NCBI RefSeq assembly: GCF_021172065.1
Contig: NZ_CP087880.1
Location: 2,580,583-2,644,582, forward strand
Source: Pseudocitrobacter corydidari
Lineage (GTDB): Bacteria > Pseudomonadota > Gammaproteobacteria > Enterobacterales > Enterobacteriaceae
Reading direction: 5' to 3'
DNA length: 64,000 bases
Part shown: positions 54,750-64,000 of the stretch, in pieces
Layout of the letters: each line of letters begins with the position of its first letter
How positions within the stretch are numbered: position 1 is the first letter of the stretch
Notes under the pieces: generated by a model
What the model saw: the letters and a program-made list of their open reading frames with translations, nothing else
Told to the model about the DNA's origin: nothing
Databases searched by the model: none
Translations under genes and position numbers: made by a program

Positions 54750-54814
54750 TGCCGGATGGCGGCGTAGCCGTCATCCATCAATGTAGGTCGGGTAAGGCGT
54801 AGCCGCCACCCGAC
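54750..54814. repeat. BIME between tsx and yajD
   Basis: TGCCGGATGGCGGCGTAGCC and TAGGTCGGGTAAGGCGTAGC CGCCACCCGAC, two diverged REP units. Confidence 0.8.
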
Positions 54815-54831
54815 GTCAAAGCGCATCAGGC

Positions 54832-54870
54832 AAAAAAAGCACCGCACGTTCTCAACGTCGGTGCTTTTTT
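54832..54870. terminator. bidirectional terminator between tsx and yajD
   Basis: AAAAAAAGCACCGCACGTT-CTC-AACGTCGGTGCTTTTTT, a long stem with one bulge and A/T runs on both sides at a convergent junction. Confidence 0.8.
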
Positions 54871-54871
54871 G

Positions 54872-55219
54872 TTACTTCTTCTTATCCATCATCGCTTTCA
54901 AATCGGCAAAGGGATTGTACTTCGCCTCGCCCACGTCTTTCTGCGCGTCTTCCCCGGCAATTACCGTCGAACCGTATTGATCCGCTTCGGTATATTTCGA
55001 GTGCTCGTGATCGTGACAGAACAGGCACAACAGCTCCCAGTTACTACCATCTTCCGGGTTATTGGTGTGGTCGTGATCCATATGGTGAACCGTTAACTCA
55101 CGCAGGTTCGAGTAAACAAACTCGCGCGAGCAACGCCCGCAGACCCACGGAAACAGTTTGAGTGCTTTTTCGCGATAGCCGCTTTCCAGCCGCGCGTAGT
55201 TTTTAGGGATGATGGCCAT
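54872..55219 (-). CDS. yajD: HNH nuclease-family protein YajD
   Basis: 115 residues. Zinc-binding CGRCSREF and CLFCHDHEH around the HNH core LTVHHMDHDHTNNPEDGSN. Biological target unknown. Matches the E. coli length. Confidence 0.93.
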   Translation of the reverse strand: MAIIPKNYARLESGYREKALKLFPWVCGRCSREFVYSNLRELTVHHMDHDHTNNPEDGSNWELLCLFCHDHEHSKYTEADQYGSTVIAGEDAQKDVGEAKYNPFADLKAMMDKKK

Positions 55220-55258
55220 AATTGCTCGGTAATGAAATTAAAGGTTTTGGACAGTTTA

Positions 55259-56659
55259 TCACTCTGTACACACCAACGCTCGCGTTGGGTCGAGCAACCA
55301 GGGGCGCAGATACCCCACCGTATTCGACAACGGCAACACCTCGTCCGGCAGACTAATGCCTAAATGCTCTTTGATGTAATGGCGACGCATTAACACCCGG
55401 TTCCAGAGTTCAGGGTACGCCTGGGCAAGTTCATCTCGCAGCGCTTTGTCCGCGAGGGCTACCGTGTCTTCAATGCTGGCTCCGGCGTAACCTGCGCGGG
55501 AAGGAATGATGTCGATTTGCAGCAGCATACCGCTGCGCAGCGGTGCGGCGGAGTTCGGGCCAATCGGCGAGCACAGCCACTCTTCATCCGCCACCAGATG
55601 GCCCGGATTAAGGTGCCAGTGATACTCCGCCTTCGGCAATACCTGTTCAATCAGTGCATACATTTCACCGCCCAACATGCCGGGGCGAATATGGGTAAGC
55701 CAGGTCGCGACGGCGCGATAGTAGGGCTTCGCCACCACGTCGAGATAATCGGCCACCTCTGGTGCCAGTTCGCTTTCATCCGCCACCACATACGCTGCAC
55801 GGCTACTTAATCCGCCTTTGTAACTGGTGGTAAGCGAGAATTTATCGCCGCGCTTTATATGTTTATCACCAGGGTAAAGATTGGCATTGGCAAAACGATC
55901 GCCGGTTGCGGCAATCATCACTACGTTATTCGGCTGCCCCTGGGCCGCCAGCAGTGCGCCGATCTGCTTTTCGGTTTTCCCCGGCGCGATGGCATTCAGG
56001 GCATCGAGAATCGCCGTTGACGCCAGATTCGCGCCGTACTCGTAGTGCGCCAGTTCATTGGCGTTATTGACCGTTCGCGCACCGTGCTCTGGCGAGATAA
56101 AAATTCCGGTGGCGTTGCACAGCGCGGCCTCAGGCCCTGCCGCCTGACGAATCGCCTCAACGATAAAAGACGGGAGATCAAACATCTTCCAGGCGTCATC
56201 TTGTGCGCCGGTAAACAGTTTCCAGCCCACCAGCCCGTAGTTTTTTCCGGCAACGATACCCGCACTGTTCAGCACATCCGGCAGTGATTGTTGATTGTCC
56301 ATCGGCTGATTAGGCAGGGAAAACCACGGCGCATGCACCACGCGGTTTTCCAGCCGCGCATGCGCCGCCAGTTTCAGATTTTCGTTACCGAGCACCAGCA
56401 CAGCATCCCCCTCACTGTGCAATACCAGCAGCGCCTCTTCGAAGCGCGGGATAAATCCGGTGAGATACTCAAAATTGCCGCCGTGCTCTTTGTCAGCATA
56501 AATCACCAGCGCGTCCAGCCCGCGAGAGGCCATCCCGGCCAGCACTTTAGCTTTGCGCTCGCGCAGAGTGTCGTCGTTTAAGGTAACGGAAGGCAGATGA
56601 TGCCAGACGGCTGGCTGCGGTACAGTTTGCAGAGAAAGGGAATCGAGTGTGATGGTCAC
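55259..56659 (-). CDS. M24 (pita-bread fold) peptidase-like protein lacking metal ligands
   Basis: 466 residues: an aminopeptidase-P-like N-domain (about 25-190) and a C-terminal M24 domain (about 195-440). The two metal-binding Asp of PepP-type enzymes are replaced: region FSLTTSYKGGLSSRAAY has Thr277/278 and Ser285/286. His354 (NPGHLVADE) and Glu397 (SIEDTV) remain, while the other Glu is Asp383. This is creatinase-like and unlike an active Xaa-Pro peptidase. Not present between yajD and secF in K-12. Could be a metal-independent hydrolase or inactive. Confidence 0.8.
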   Translation of the reverse strand: MTITLDSLSLQTVPQPAVWHHLPSVTLNDDTLRERKAKVLAGMASRGLDALVIYADKEHGGNFEYLTGFIPRFEEALLVLHSEGDAVLVLGNENLKLAAHARLENRVVHAPWFSLPNQPMDNQQSLPDVLNSAGIVAGKNYGLVGWKLFTGAQDDAWKMFDLPSFIVEAIRQAAGPEAALCNATGIFISPEHGARTVNNANELAHYEYGANLASTAILDALNAIAPGKTEKQIGALLAAQGQPNNVVMIAATGDRFANANLYPGDKHIKRGDKFSLTTSYKGGLSSRAAYVVADESELAPEVADYLDVVAKPYYRAVATWLTHIRPGMLGGEMYALIEQVLPKAEYHWHLNPGHLVADEEWLCSPIGPNSAAPLRSGMLLQIDIIPSRAGYAGASIEDTVALADKALRDELAQAYPELWNRVLMRRHYIKEHLGISLPDEVLPLSNTVGYLRPWLLDPTRALVCTE

Positions 56660-56720
56660 TGGCGTTACTCCATGTCAAAGGCTATCCACGGAGAGTAACC
56701 AATATTGGCGAGGCTGTAAT

Positions 56721-56749
56721 AAAAAAATCCCGGCCTTGCGACCGGGATT
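56721..56749 (-). terminator. rho-independent terminator of secDF
   Basis: Minus strand AATCCCGGTC-GCAA-GGCCGGGATT followed by TTTTTT, 23 bp after the secF stop. Confidence 0.9.
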
Positions 56750-56772
56750 CCGATTCTGACGGGAAAGTCGTG

Positions 56773-57744
56773 TTACGGCAGAATTGACGGTTGATCCGCC
56801 CCTTCTTTCTCGACTTTCTGCTGCAGCATGTGCTCGCGCTTCATACCCAGTTTCAGCGCCAGTGCAGACGCAACATAGATAGAAGAAGCCGTACCGATAG
56901 ACACACCAATCAGCATGGTCAGTGAGAAGCCTTCCAGTACCGGACCACCGAAGAGGTACAGCATCAGAATAACCACTAACGTCGTACCGGAGGTGATCAA
57001 CGTACGGTGCAGCGTCTGGGTCAGTGACACGTTAAAGATTTCGTAAGGCGTCCCGCGACGAATTTTGCGGAAGTTTTCACGAATACGGTCAGAGACCACG
57101 ATGCTATCGTTCAACGAGTAACCGATAACCGACATCAACGATGCCACGATGGTCAGGTCAATCTCGATATGGAATAACGAGAGTATGCCCAGCGTGATGA
57201 TAACGTCGTGCGCCAGTGAGATAACCACACCCGCCGCCAGTCGCCACTCGAAGCGGAAACCGACGTAAACGAGGATAGAGATCAGCGCCACGATCAGCGC
57301 CATTGCACCGGTTTGCGCAAGGTCTGCACCCACGCTCGGCCCAACGAACTCGATACGTTTCACTGCCGCGTTCTGATTGGTGGATTCGTTAATCACCTTC
57401 AGAACCTGGCTCCCCAGCACCTGACCGCCATTTTCGCCTTCAGTTGGCGGCATGCGGACCATGATGTCGTGGCTGCTACCAAAGTTCTGCAACTGCGGCT
57501 CTTCAAAGCCCGCCTTCTGCAGCGCGTCACGCATCACATCAATTTCAGCCGGTTTTTCCAGCGTAATTTCGATTACCGTACCACCGGTGAAATCGAGCCC
57601 CCAGTTGAAGCCGCGCACGCCCATAATGACGATGGCAGCCACCAACAGCAGGCCAGAGATGCCGAAAGCCCAGTAATCCCAGCGCATAAAGTCATAGACT
57701 TTACGGCCGTGGTTCAATTGTTCAACAGTATATTCCTGTGCCAC
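56773..57744 (-). CDS. secF: protein translocase subunit SecF
   Basis: 323 residues, six membrane helices with a periplasmic domain. Works with SecD and YajC to pull preproteins from SecYEG using the proton motive force. GTG start ([13 protein letters not shown]) at 57744 with CTGAGGAGTG before it, as in E. coli; the longer ATG frame overlaps secD. Ten bp after secD. Confidence 0.97.
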   Translation of the reverse strand: MAQEYTVEQLNHGRKVYDFMRWDYWAFGISGLLLVAAIVIMGVRGFNWGLDFTGGTVIEITLEKPAEIDVMRDALQKAGFEEPQLQNFGSSHDIMVRMPPTEGENGGQVLGSQVLKVINESTNQNAAVKRIEFVGPSVGADLAQTGAMALIVALISILVYVGFRFEWRLAAGVVISLAHDVIITLGILSLFHIEIDLTIVASLMSVIGYSLNDSIVVSDRIRENFRKIRRGTPYEIFNVSLTQTLHRTLITSGTTLVVILMLYLFGGPVLEGFSLTMLIGVSIGTASSIYVASALALKLGMKREHMLQQKVEKEGADQPSILP

Positions 57745-57754
57745 AACGCACTCC

Positions 57755-59602
57755 TCAGATTGACAGCTTGTTGATGCGTTTGCCGCCATACAACAGGTTT
57801 ACGATGGCACGCGTACCGACAATTGCGGTAAACATCGACGTTGCCACACCGATACCGGTGGTGATAGCAAAGCCTTTGATTGCCCCGGTGCCGACTGCAT
57901 ACAGGATCAGAACTTTAATCAGCGTGGTGATGTTCGCATCAAAGATGGAGCTGAATGCGCCCGCATAACCTTCGTTGATTGCCTGCTGCACCGAACGCCC
58001 GTTGCTCAACTCTTCTTTGATACGTTCGTTGATCAGTACGTTGGCGTCGACCGCCACCGCAAGGGTTAGCACGATACCCGCAATACCCGGCATACTCAGC
58101 GTGGCGCCTGGCAGCAGTGACATGATACCGACGATCAGTACCAGGTTAGCAATCAGCGCGCTGGTCGCGATCAGACCAAATTTCTTGTAGAAGAAAATCA
58201 TGAACAGGATAGAAACCGCCAGGCCAGCCAGACATGCTTCCAGGCCCTGTTTGATGTTCTGCATACCCAAAGTTGGGCCGATAGTACGTTCTTCAACAAT
58301 CTGAATCGGCGCAATCAGCGCACCGGCACGCAGCAGCAGAGAGAGCTGACGCGCTTCGTTCGGGTTGTTGATACCGGTGATACGGAAGCTGTTACCCAGG
58401 CGAGACTGGATGTTGGCGATGTTAATCACCTCTTCCTGTTTCACCAGCACGGCACGGCCGTTCGCATCTTTCTTACCACTGTCTTTATACTCCACGAACA
58501 GGGTCGCCATCGGTTTACCGATGTTGTCCTTGGTGAAGTTAGACATGGTGTTACCACCTGCGCTATCCAGCGAGATGTTAACCTGCGGCTGGTTGTATTC
58601 GTCCTGGCTGGAAGTGGAATCGGTGATATGGTCACCGGTCAGAATCACGCGTTTGTACAGCACAACCGGCTGACCTTCACGGGTCTGTTTCACTTCGGAG
58701 TCGCCCGGTACACGGCCAGATGCGGCAGCGGACTGGTCAACGTTAGTATTCACCAGACGGAATTCCAGGGTCGCGGTAGCGCCGAGAATTTCTTTCGCAC
58801 GCGCAGTATCCTGAATACCCGGCAGTTCAACGACGATGCGGTCCGCACCCTGACGCTGTACCACAGGCTCAGCCACACCCAGTTGGTTCACACGGTTACG
58901 CAGAATGTTGATGTTCTGCTGCACCGCATATTCACGCGCTTCGCTCAGACGCGCATCGCTCATTACCGCGCGCAGCTGGTTGCTGCCCTGATTAGTGATA
59001 ACCAGATCACGGTGACGGGATGTGAGATACGTATTCGCCTGATCGCGCGCCGCGCTATCGCGGAACTGAATCGTCAGACCATAGTTATCTGATTTACGAA
59101 TATTGGAATACGGAATGTTTTTCTCGCGCAGATCGCTGCGCAGACTGTCGATATTTTGTTCCTGAAGTTTGCCGAGCGCCGTGTCCATATCCACTTCCAT
59201 CAGGAAGTGAACACCACCACGCAGGTCAAGACCCAGCTTCATCGGTTCGGCTTTAATGGCCGCCAACCAACGCGGGGTCGCAGGAGCAAGGTTCAGCGCC
59301 ACGACGTATTTATCACCCAGCACGCTCAGCAGCGCTTCACGAGCACGCAGCTGGACGTCGGTGGAGTCGAAGCGCGCAAGAATAGCGCCCTCTTCCAGTG
59401 CCACAGACTTCGCGGTGATTTTTTCTTGTTGTAAAGTATTCTGGACCTGGATCAGCGTTTGCTCACTGGCGGCGACTCCGCGCGCACCAGTGATCTGAAC
59501 AGCCGGATCCTCACCATACAGGTTGGGAAGTGCGTAAAGCAGGCCGACGATAATCACGACGACCAGCATAATGTACTTCCACAAAGGATAACGGTTTAAC
59601 AC
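57755..59602 (-). CDS. secD: protein translocase subunit SecD
   Basis: 615 residues. N-terminal helix, large periplasmic P1 domain, motif [11 protein letters not shown] near 125, six-helix RND-type C-terminal region with [17 protein letters not shown] [17 protein letters not shown]. Middle gene of yajC-secD-secF. Confidence 0.98.
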   Translation of the reverse strand: MLNRYPLWKYIMLVVVIIVGLLYALPNLYGEDPAVQITGARGVAASEQTLIQVQNTLQQEKITAKSVALEEGAILARFDSTDVQLRAREALLSVLGDKYVVALNLAPATPRWLAAIKAEPMKLGLDLRGGVHFLMEVDMDTALGKLQEQNIDSLRSDLREKNIPYSNIRKSDNYGLTIQFRDSAARDQANTYLTSRHRDLVITNQGSNQLRAVMSDARLSEAREYAVQQNINILRNRVNQLGVAEPVVQRQGADRIVVELPGIQDTARAKEILGATATLEFRLVNTNVDQSAAASGRVPGDSEVKQTREGQPVVLYKRVILTGDHITDSTSSQDEYNQPQVNISLDSAGGNTMSNFTKDNIGKPMATLFVEYKDSGKKDANGRAVLVKQEEVINIANIQSRLGNSFRITGINNPNEARQLSLLLRAGALIAPIQIVEERTIGPTLGMQNIKQGLEACLAGLAVSILFMIFFYKKFGLIATSALIANLVLIVGIMSLLPGATLSMPGIAGIVLTLAVAVDANVLINERIKEELSNGRSVQQAINEGYAGAFSSIFDANITTLIKVLILYAVGTGAIKGFAITTGIGVATSMFTAIVGTRAIVNLLYGGKRINKLSI

Positions 59603-59629
59603 GGCAGTTCCCTTTGGGAAAACAGTAAA

Positions 59630-59962
59630 TTACAGCGCCTTCATGGTGCCTTTCGGCAGAACGGCAGCTACGAAGTCACGTTTGATAACCACTTCAGTGG
59701 TGTCGTTCAGCGCGATAGCAATGTAGCCAGTTTCAGCTACTTTGGTTACGCGGCCAACCAGACCACCGTTAGTCAGCACTTCATCACCTTTGGCGATGGA
59801 GTCCATCAGCTTTTTGTGCTCTTTGGTGCGTTTCTGCTGTGGGCGCAGGATCATGAAGTAGAAAATCAGACCAAACACTACCAGCATCAGAATCAGAGAC
59901 ATCGGGCTGCCCTGTGCTGCGCCACCCGGTGCTGCTACCGCATCAGAAATAAAAAAGCTCAT
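59630..59962 (-). CDS. yajC: Sec translocon accessory protein YajC
   Basis: 110 residues, one membrane helix (MSLILMLVVFGLIFYFMILRP, about 19-39) then a small cytosolic domain MDSIAKGDEVLTNGGLVGRV. Start MSFFISDAVAA at 59962 with GAGGGAATTTTA before it. Twenty-two bp after tgt. Confidence 0.95.
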   Translation of the reverse strand: MSFFISDAVAAPGGAAQGSPMSLILMLVVFGLIFYFMILRPQQKRTKEHKKLMDSIAKGDEVLTNGGLVGRVTKVAETGYIAIALNDTTEVVIKRDFVAAVLPKGTMKAL

Positions 59963-59984
59963 TAAAATTCCCTCATTATTAATA

Positions 59985-61166
<1,182 letters not shown>

Positions 61167-61167
61167 T

Positions 61168-61205
61168 CACCCTCACCCCGGCCCTCTCCCGCATGGGAGA
61201 GAGAA
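61168..61205. repeat. short imperfect inverted repeat tgt-queA
   Basis: ACCCTCACCCCGGCCCTCTC and CCGCATGGGAGAGAG: the widespread enterobacterial 'CCCTCACCCC..CCTCTCCC..GGGAGAG' intergenic motif. Function unclear. Confidence 0.5.
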
Positions 61206-61225
61206 AAATCGTATCGTGCCTGTGT

Positions 61226-61292
61226 TGTCGGGTGGCGCTACGCTTACCCGACCTACAAACCGTAGGCCTGATAAGCAACGCGCCATCAGGCA
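61226..61292. repeat. BIME overlapping the queA 3' end
   Basis: GTCGGGTGGCGCTACGCTTA CCCGAC and GTAGGCCTGATAAGCAACGC GCCATCAGGC; the second unit runs across the queA stop codon at 61286-61288. Confidence 0.75.
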
Positions 61293-62353
61293 GGACGTTC
61301 GTTAATGGCCTGCGGATTGTACGTGATAAACATCGCATCACCGTAACTAAAAAAGCGATATTCCGCTTTTACCGCTTCGTGATAGGCGTGCAGGGTGTTT
61401 TTATAACCTGCAAACGCGGAAACCAGCATAATCAGCGTCGATTCCGGCAGGTGGAAGTTGGTCACCAGCGCATCAATCACTTTGTACTGATAGCCCGGAT
61501 AGATAAAGATTTGCGTATCGCCAAAGAACGGTTCAATCAGGTCGTTTTTCGCCGCCTGTGCCGCGCTTTCCAGCGAACGCACAGAGGTAGTGCCGACTGC
61601 AATCACACGGTTACCGCGCGCTTTCGCCGCCAGCACCGCATCAACAACGTCCTGTGGCACTTCCGCATATTCGGAATGCATGGTGTGCTCTTCAATGCTT
61701 TCAACGCGAACCGGCTGGAAAGTCCCTGCGCCCACGTGCAGGGTCACAAAGGCCATATCAATGCCTTTCTCACGCAGTTTAGCCAGCAGTGGGTCGTCGA
61801 AATGCAGACCCGCTGTGGGAGCCGCGACAGCGCCAGGGCGGCTGCTGTAAACGGTTTGATAAAGTTCGCGGTCGGCGTCTTCATCCGGGCGATCGATGTA
61901 CGGCGGCAGCGGCATGTGGCCGATACTGTTCAGAATATCCAGTACCGGACGCTCATCGTTAAACTGCACTTCAAACAGCGCGTCGTGGCGTGCGACCATG
62001 GTCGCATTGATGCTTTCGTCATCGCCCAACAGCAGTTCCGCACCCGGCTTCGGCGCTTTAGAGGCGCGAATATGTGCCAGAATACGATTATCATCGAGCA
62101 TACGCTCAACCAGCACTTCAATCTTGCCGCCGCTGGCCTTGCGACCGAACAGACGCGCAGGAATGACGCGGGTATTATTAAAGACCAGAAGATCGCCAGG
62201 GTTGAGCTTATCGAGCAGATCGGTGAAAGTACCGTGCGTCAGCGCGCCTGTCGGCCCGTCCAGCGACAGCAAGCGGCAACCGCTGCGCTCAGGCTGTGGA
62301 TAGTGGGCAATCAGGGATTCAGGTAATTCAAAGGAAAAATCGGCAAGGCGCAT
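61286..62353 (-). CDS. queA: S-adenosylmethionine:tRNA ribosyltransferase-isomerase
   Basis: 355 residues. Transfers the ribosyl part of SAM to preQ1 in tRNA to form epoxyqueuosine. Motifs [24 protein letters not shown] and [14 protein letters not shown]. The C-terminus ends INERPA, one residue shorter than E. coli, with the stop supplied by REP sequence. First gene of queA-tgt-yajC-secDF. Confidence 0.97.
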   Translation of the reverse strand: MRLADFSFELPESLIAHYPQPERSGCRLLSLDGPTGALTHGTFTDLLDKLNPGDLLVFNNTRVIPARLFGRKASGGKIEVLVERMLDDNRILAHIRASKAPKPGAELLLGDDESINATMVARHDALFEVQFNDERPVLDILNSIGHMPLPPYIDRPDEDADRELYQTVYSSRPGAVAAPTAGLHFDDPLLAKLREKGIDMAFVTLHVGAGTFQPVRVESIEEHTMHSEYAEVPQDVVDAVLAAKARGNRVIAVGTTSVRSLESAAQAAKNDLIEPFFGDTQIFIYPGYQYKVIDALVTNFHLPESTLIMLVSAFAGYKNTLHAYHEAVKAEYRFFSYGDAMFITYNPQAINERPA

Positions 62354-62447
62354 GACTCTAAGACTCTGGACTTAATAATGAGGCGGGTAGTCTAGTGCCG
62401 GGGCGTTCTCCCTGCAACCCTATCCCCCTCTGGATAGATAATAATCG

Positions 62448-63029
62448 ATGAATTTTTTAGCTCACCTGCATCTCGCGTACCTCGCCGACAGCTCGTTGTC
62501 CGGCAATCTGCTGGCCGATTTTGTGCGCGGCAATCCGGATAACAGCTACCCGGCCGAGGTCGTCGACGGGATTTACATGCATCGGCGCATTGACGTGATG
62601 ACCGATAACCTGCCCGAGGTGAAGCAAGCCCTGGAGTGGTTCCGCCCGCAGACGCGGCGCGTCGCGCCTATTACGCTCGATGTAATGTGGGACCATTTTC
62701 TCTCGCGCCACTGGTCGCAGCTTTCGCCACAAATAGCGCTGCCGGAGTTCGTCGAGTACGCCCATGAGCAGGTGTCGCTGATTCTGCCCGACTCGCCGCC
62801 GCGCTTCGTGAATCTGAACGAGTATCTGTGGTCAGAACGCTGGCTGGAGCGCTATCGCGAAATGGAGTTTATTCAGCGCGTGCTGAACGGCATGGCCAGC
62901 CGACGTCCGAAACTGGACGCCCTGCGCGACTCCTGGCACGATTTAGACCAGCACTATGCGCAGCTGGAGAAACAGTTCTGGCAGTTTTATCCGCAGATGA
63001 TGGCGCAGGCCAAAGCCCGCGAGCTTTAA
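62448..63029 (+). CDS. acpH: acyl carrier protein phosphodiesterase
   Basis: 193 residues. Removes phosphopantetheine from holo-ACP. HD-like metal residues in [22 protein letters not shown] and DHFLSRHW. Divergent from queA. Confidence 0.95.
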   Translation: MNFLAHLHLAYLADSSLSGNLLADFVRGNPDNSYPAEVVDGIYMHRRIDVMTDNLPEVKQALEWFRPQTRRVAPITLDVMWDHFLSRHWSQLSPQIALPEFVEYAHEQVSLILPDSPPRFVNLNEYLWSERWLERYREMEFIQRVLNGMASRRPKLDALRDSWHDLDQHYAQLEKQFWQFYPQMMAQAKAREL

Positions 63030-63057
63030 TCAGAACCTGTCAAACGTGTAGCTATCC

Positions 63058-63123
63058 ATAGGCAGAACTTTAAATATCGATTGCTGTAGCCTCTTTGAGT
63101 CATTGCGGTTCACTCTCTATACT
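63058..63123 (+). promoter_or_regulatory. candidate OxyR site and promoter of the peroxiredoxin gene
   Basis: ATAG-N7-TTTA-N7-ATTG-N7-CTCT at 63058-63094, spaced as the OxyR consensus ATAG-N7-CTAT-N7-ATAG-N7-CTAT, with 11 of 16 positions matching. It ends exactly at the -35 TTGAGT (63095-63100), with 17 bp spacer and TATACT (63118-63123). This is where an activator such as OxyR would contact RNA polymerase. Confidence 0.45.
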
Positions 63124-63169
63124 GGCCCGCGTTGCGTACTACTTACTTTCTATACTCAAAGGAGAACCC

Positions 63170-63772
63170 ATGGTTCTGGTTACTCGTCAGGCACCTGACT
63201 TTACCGCTGCGGCAGTGCTCGGTAACGGCGAAATCGTTGAAAACTTTAACTTCAAACAGCACACCAACGGCAAAGCCACCGTGCTGTTCTTCTGGCCAAT
63301 GGACTTCACCTTTGTCTGCCCGTCTGAACTGATCGCGTTCGATAAACGCTACGAAGAGTTCCAGAAACGCGGTGTAGAAGTGGTCGGTGTTTCCTTTGAC
63401 TCCGAATTCGTTCACAACGCATGGCGTAACACCCCGGTCGATAAAGGCGGCATCGGTGCGGTGAAATACGCGATGGTTGCTGACATTAAACGCGAAATCC
63501 AGAAAGCCTACGGCATCGAACACCCGGACGCGGGCGTGGCGCTGCGTGGTTCTTTCCTGATCGACGCCAACGGCGTAGTTCGCCACCAGGTGGTTAACGA
63601 CCTGCCGCTGGGCCGTAACATCGACGAAATGCTGCGTATGGTTGACGCGCTGCAGTTCCACGAAGAGCACGGCGAAGTGTGCCCGGCACAGTGGGAAAAA
63701 GGCAAAGAAGGTATGGCGGCGTCCCCGGACGGCGTAGCAAAATACCTGACCGAAAACGTCTCCAGCCTGTAA
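63170..63772 (+). CDS. typical 2-Cys peroxiredoxin (AhpC/TsaA family)
   Basis: 200 residues. Peroxidatic Cys50 in FTFVCPSE and resolving Cys171 in GEVCPA, with GGIGAVKY and the C-terminal YF-like region less conserved. Reduces H2O2 and organic peroxides. Start MVLVTRQAPDF follows AAAGGAGAACCC. Monocistronic, with its own promoter and terminator; in K-12 this position after acpH is not occupied by such a gene. Confidence 0.93.
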   Translation: MVLVTRQAPDFTAAAVLGNGEIVENFNFKQHTNGKATVLFFWPMDFTFVCPSELIAFDKRYEEFQKRGVEVVGVSFDSEFVHNAWRNTPVDKGGIGAVKYAMVADIKREIQKAYGIEHPDAGVALRGSFLIDANGVVRHQVVNDLPLGRNIDEMLRMVDALQFHEEHGEVCPAQWEKGKEGMAASPDGVAKYLTENVSSL

Positions 63773-63794
63773 TTGGCGGATGCATAAGCAAAAT

Positions 63795-63874
63795 TGCCTG
63801 ATGGCGCTGCGCTTATCAGGCCTACCAATTTACACGATTTTGTAGGCCGGATAAGGCAAAGCCGCCATTCGGCA
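63795..63874. repeat. BIME after the peroxiredoxin gene
   Basis: TGCCTGATGGCGCTGCGCTT ATCAGGCC and TAGGCCGGATAAGGCAAAGC CGCCATTCGGC; two inverted REP units. Confidence 0.85.
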
Positions 63875-63901
63875 AAACAAAGCGCACGTTATCAGAAATC
63901 T

Positions 63902-63927
63902 AAGGCTCGCGCAGGCGAGCCTTTTTT
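63902..63927. terminator. rho-independent terminator, right edge
   Basis: AAGGCTCGC-GCAG-GCGAGCCTTTTTT. Terminates the peroxiredoxin mRNA, and perhaps the converging minus-strand gene. Confidence 0.85.
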
Positions 63928-63931
63928 GTTT

Positions 63932-64000
63932 TTAGCGCCGGGCTTCTCGCCAGATTCGCCACGCCACCATCAGCAACGCCCCCACGCCGACGATAAGCAC
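63932..64000 (-). CDS. C-terminal end of a membrane protein (partial)
   Basis: The last 22 codons plus stop TAA run from the window edge: one hydrophobic helix VLIVGVGALLMVAW then a basic tail RIWREARR. Synteny with E. coli (proY or brnQ lie beyond malZ/acpH) makes an amino-acid permease such as ProY possible, but this is only a guess from position and hydrophobicity. 5' end is outside the window. Confidence 0.4.
   Translation of the reverse strand: MLIVGVGALLMVAWRIWREARR

Overview
The window is a chromosomal segment of an Enterobacteriaceae member with E. coli-like core genes. Protein lengths and motifs match E. coli K-12 products almost gene for gene, REP/BIME repeats of the classic 'GCCGGATGGCG...CTTATCCGGCCTAC' type lie between genes, and GTG starts known from E. 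coli (hupB, secF, tgt) are kept. Extra genes between the conserved blocks suggest the Enterobacter/Citrobacter/Klebsiella side of the family rather than K-12 itself. The genus cannot be fixed by eye.

Core block 1 (1-21.6 kb): cof, ybaE, queC, fadM, ybaV, ppiD, hupB, lon, clpX, clpP, tig, bolA, yajG, ampG and cyoABCDE. It groups protein quality control (Lon, ClpXP, trigger factor, PpiD), the HU beta subunit, the muropeptide permease and the bo3 terminal oxidase. Sigma-32 promoters before lon and clpP, a FadR box before fadM and an ArcA box before cyo can be read directly.

Accessory block A (21.6-33.7 kb) sits between cyoE and yajR, which are neighbours in K-12. It has two parts. First is an AT-rich minus-strand set of secreted proteins: a Sel1-repeat protein, an NTF2-like protein and a decayed Sel1 lipoprotein pseudogene. 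Second is an apparently undescribed seven-gene catabolic operon (25.8-33.6 kb) with a divergent IclR regulator. It encodes an AroE-like dehydrogenase, two KstD/fumarate-reductase-like flavoproteins flanking a NIPSNAP protein, a TIM-barrel isomerase/dehydratase, an AAHS-type MFS permease and a Gfo/Idh oxidoreductase. The set looks like uptake and oxidation of a hydroaromatic (quinate/shikimate-like) acid. A three-half-site operator resembling PcaU/PobR operators lies in the divergent promoter region.

Core block 2 (33.8-37.3 kb): yajR, yajQ, panE, yajL. Accessory block B (37.4-42.8 kb): a secreted RsiV/DUF3298-like protein, then a PTS EIIC, a GH4 phospho-glycosidase and a NagB-like deaminase with a convergent GntR/UTRA regulator. 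No EIIA or EIIB is present.

Core block 3 (43-64 kb): thiI; xseB-ispA-dxs; yajO; nrdR-ribD-ribE-nusB-thiL-pgpA; yajI; tsx; yajD; an accessory M24-fold protein lacking metal ligands; queA-tgt-yajC-secD-secF; acpH; a 2-Cys peroxiredoxin with a candidate OxyR site; and the tail of one more membrane protein at the right edge. No rRNA, tRNA, CRISPR array, integrase or insertion sequence was seen.
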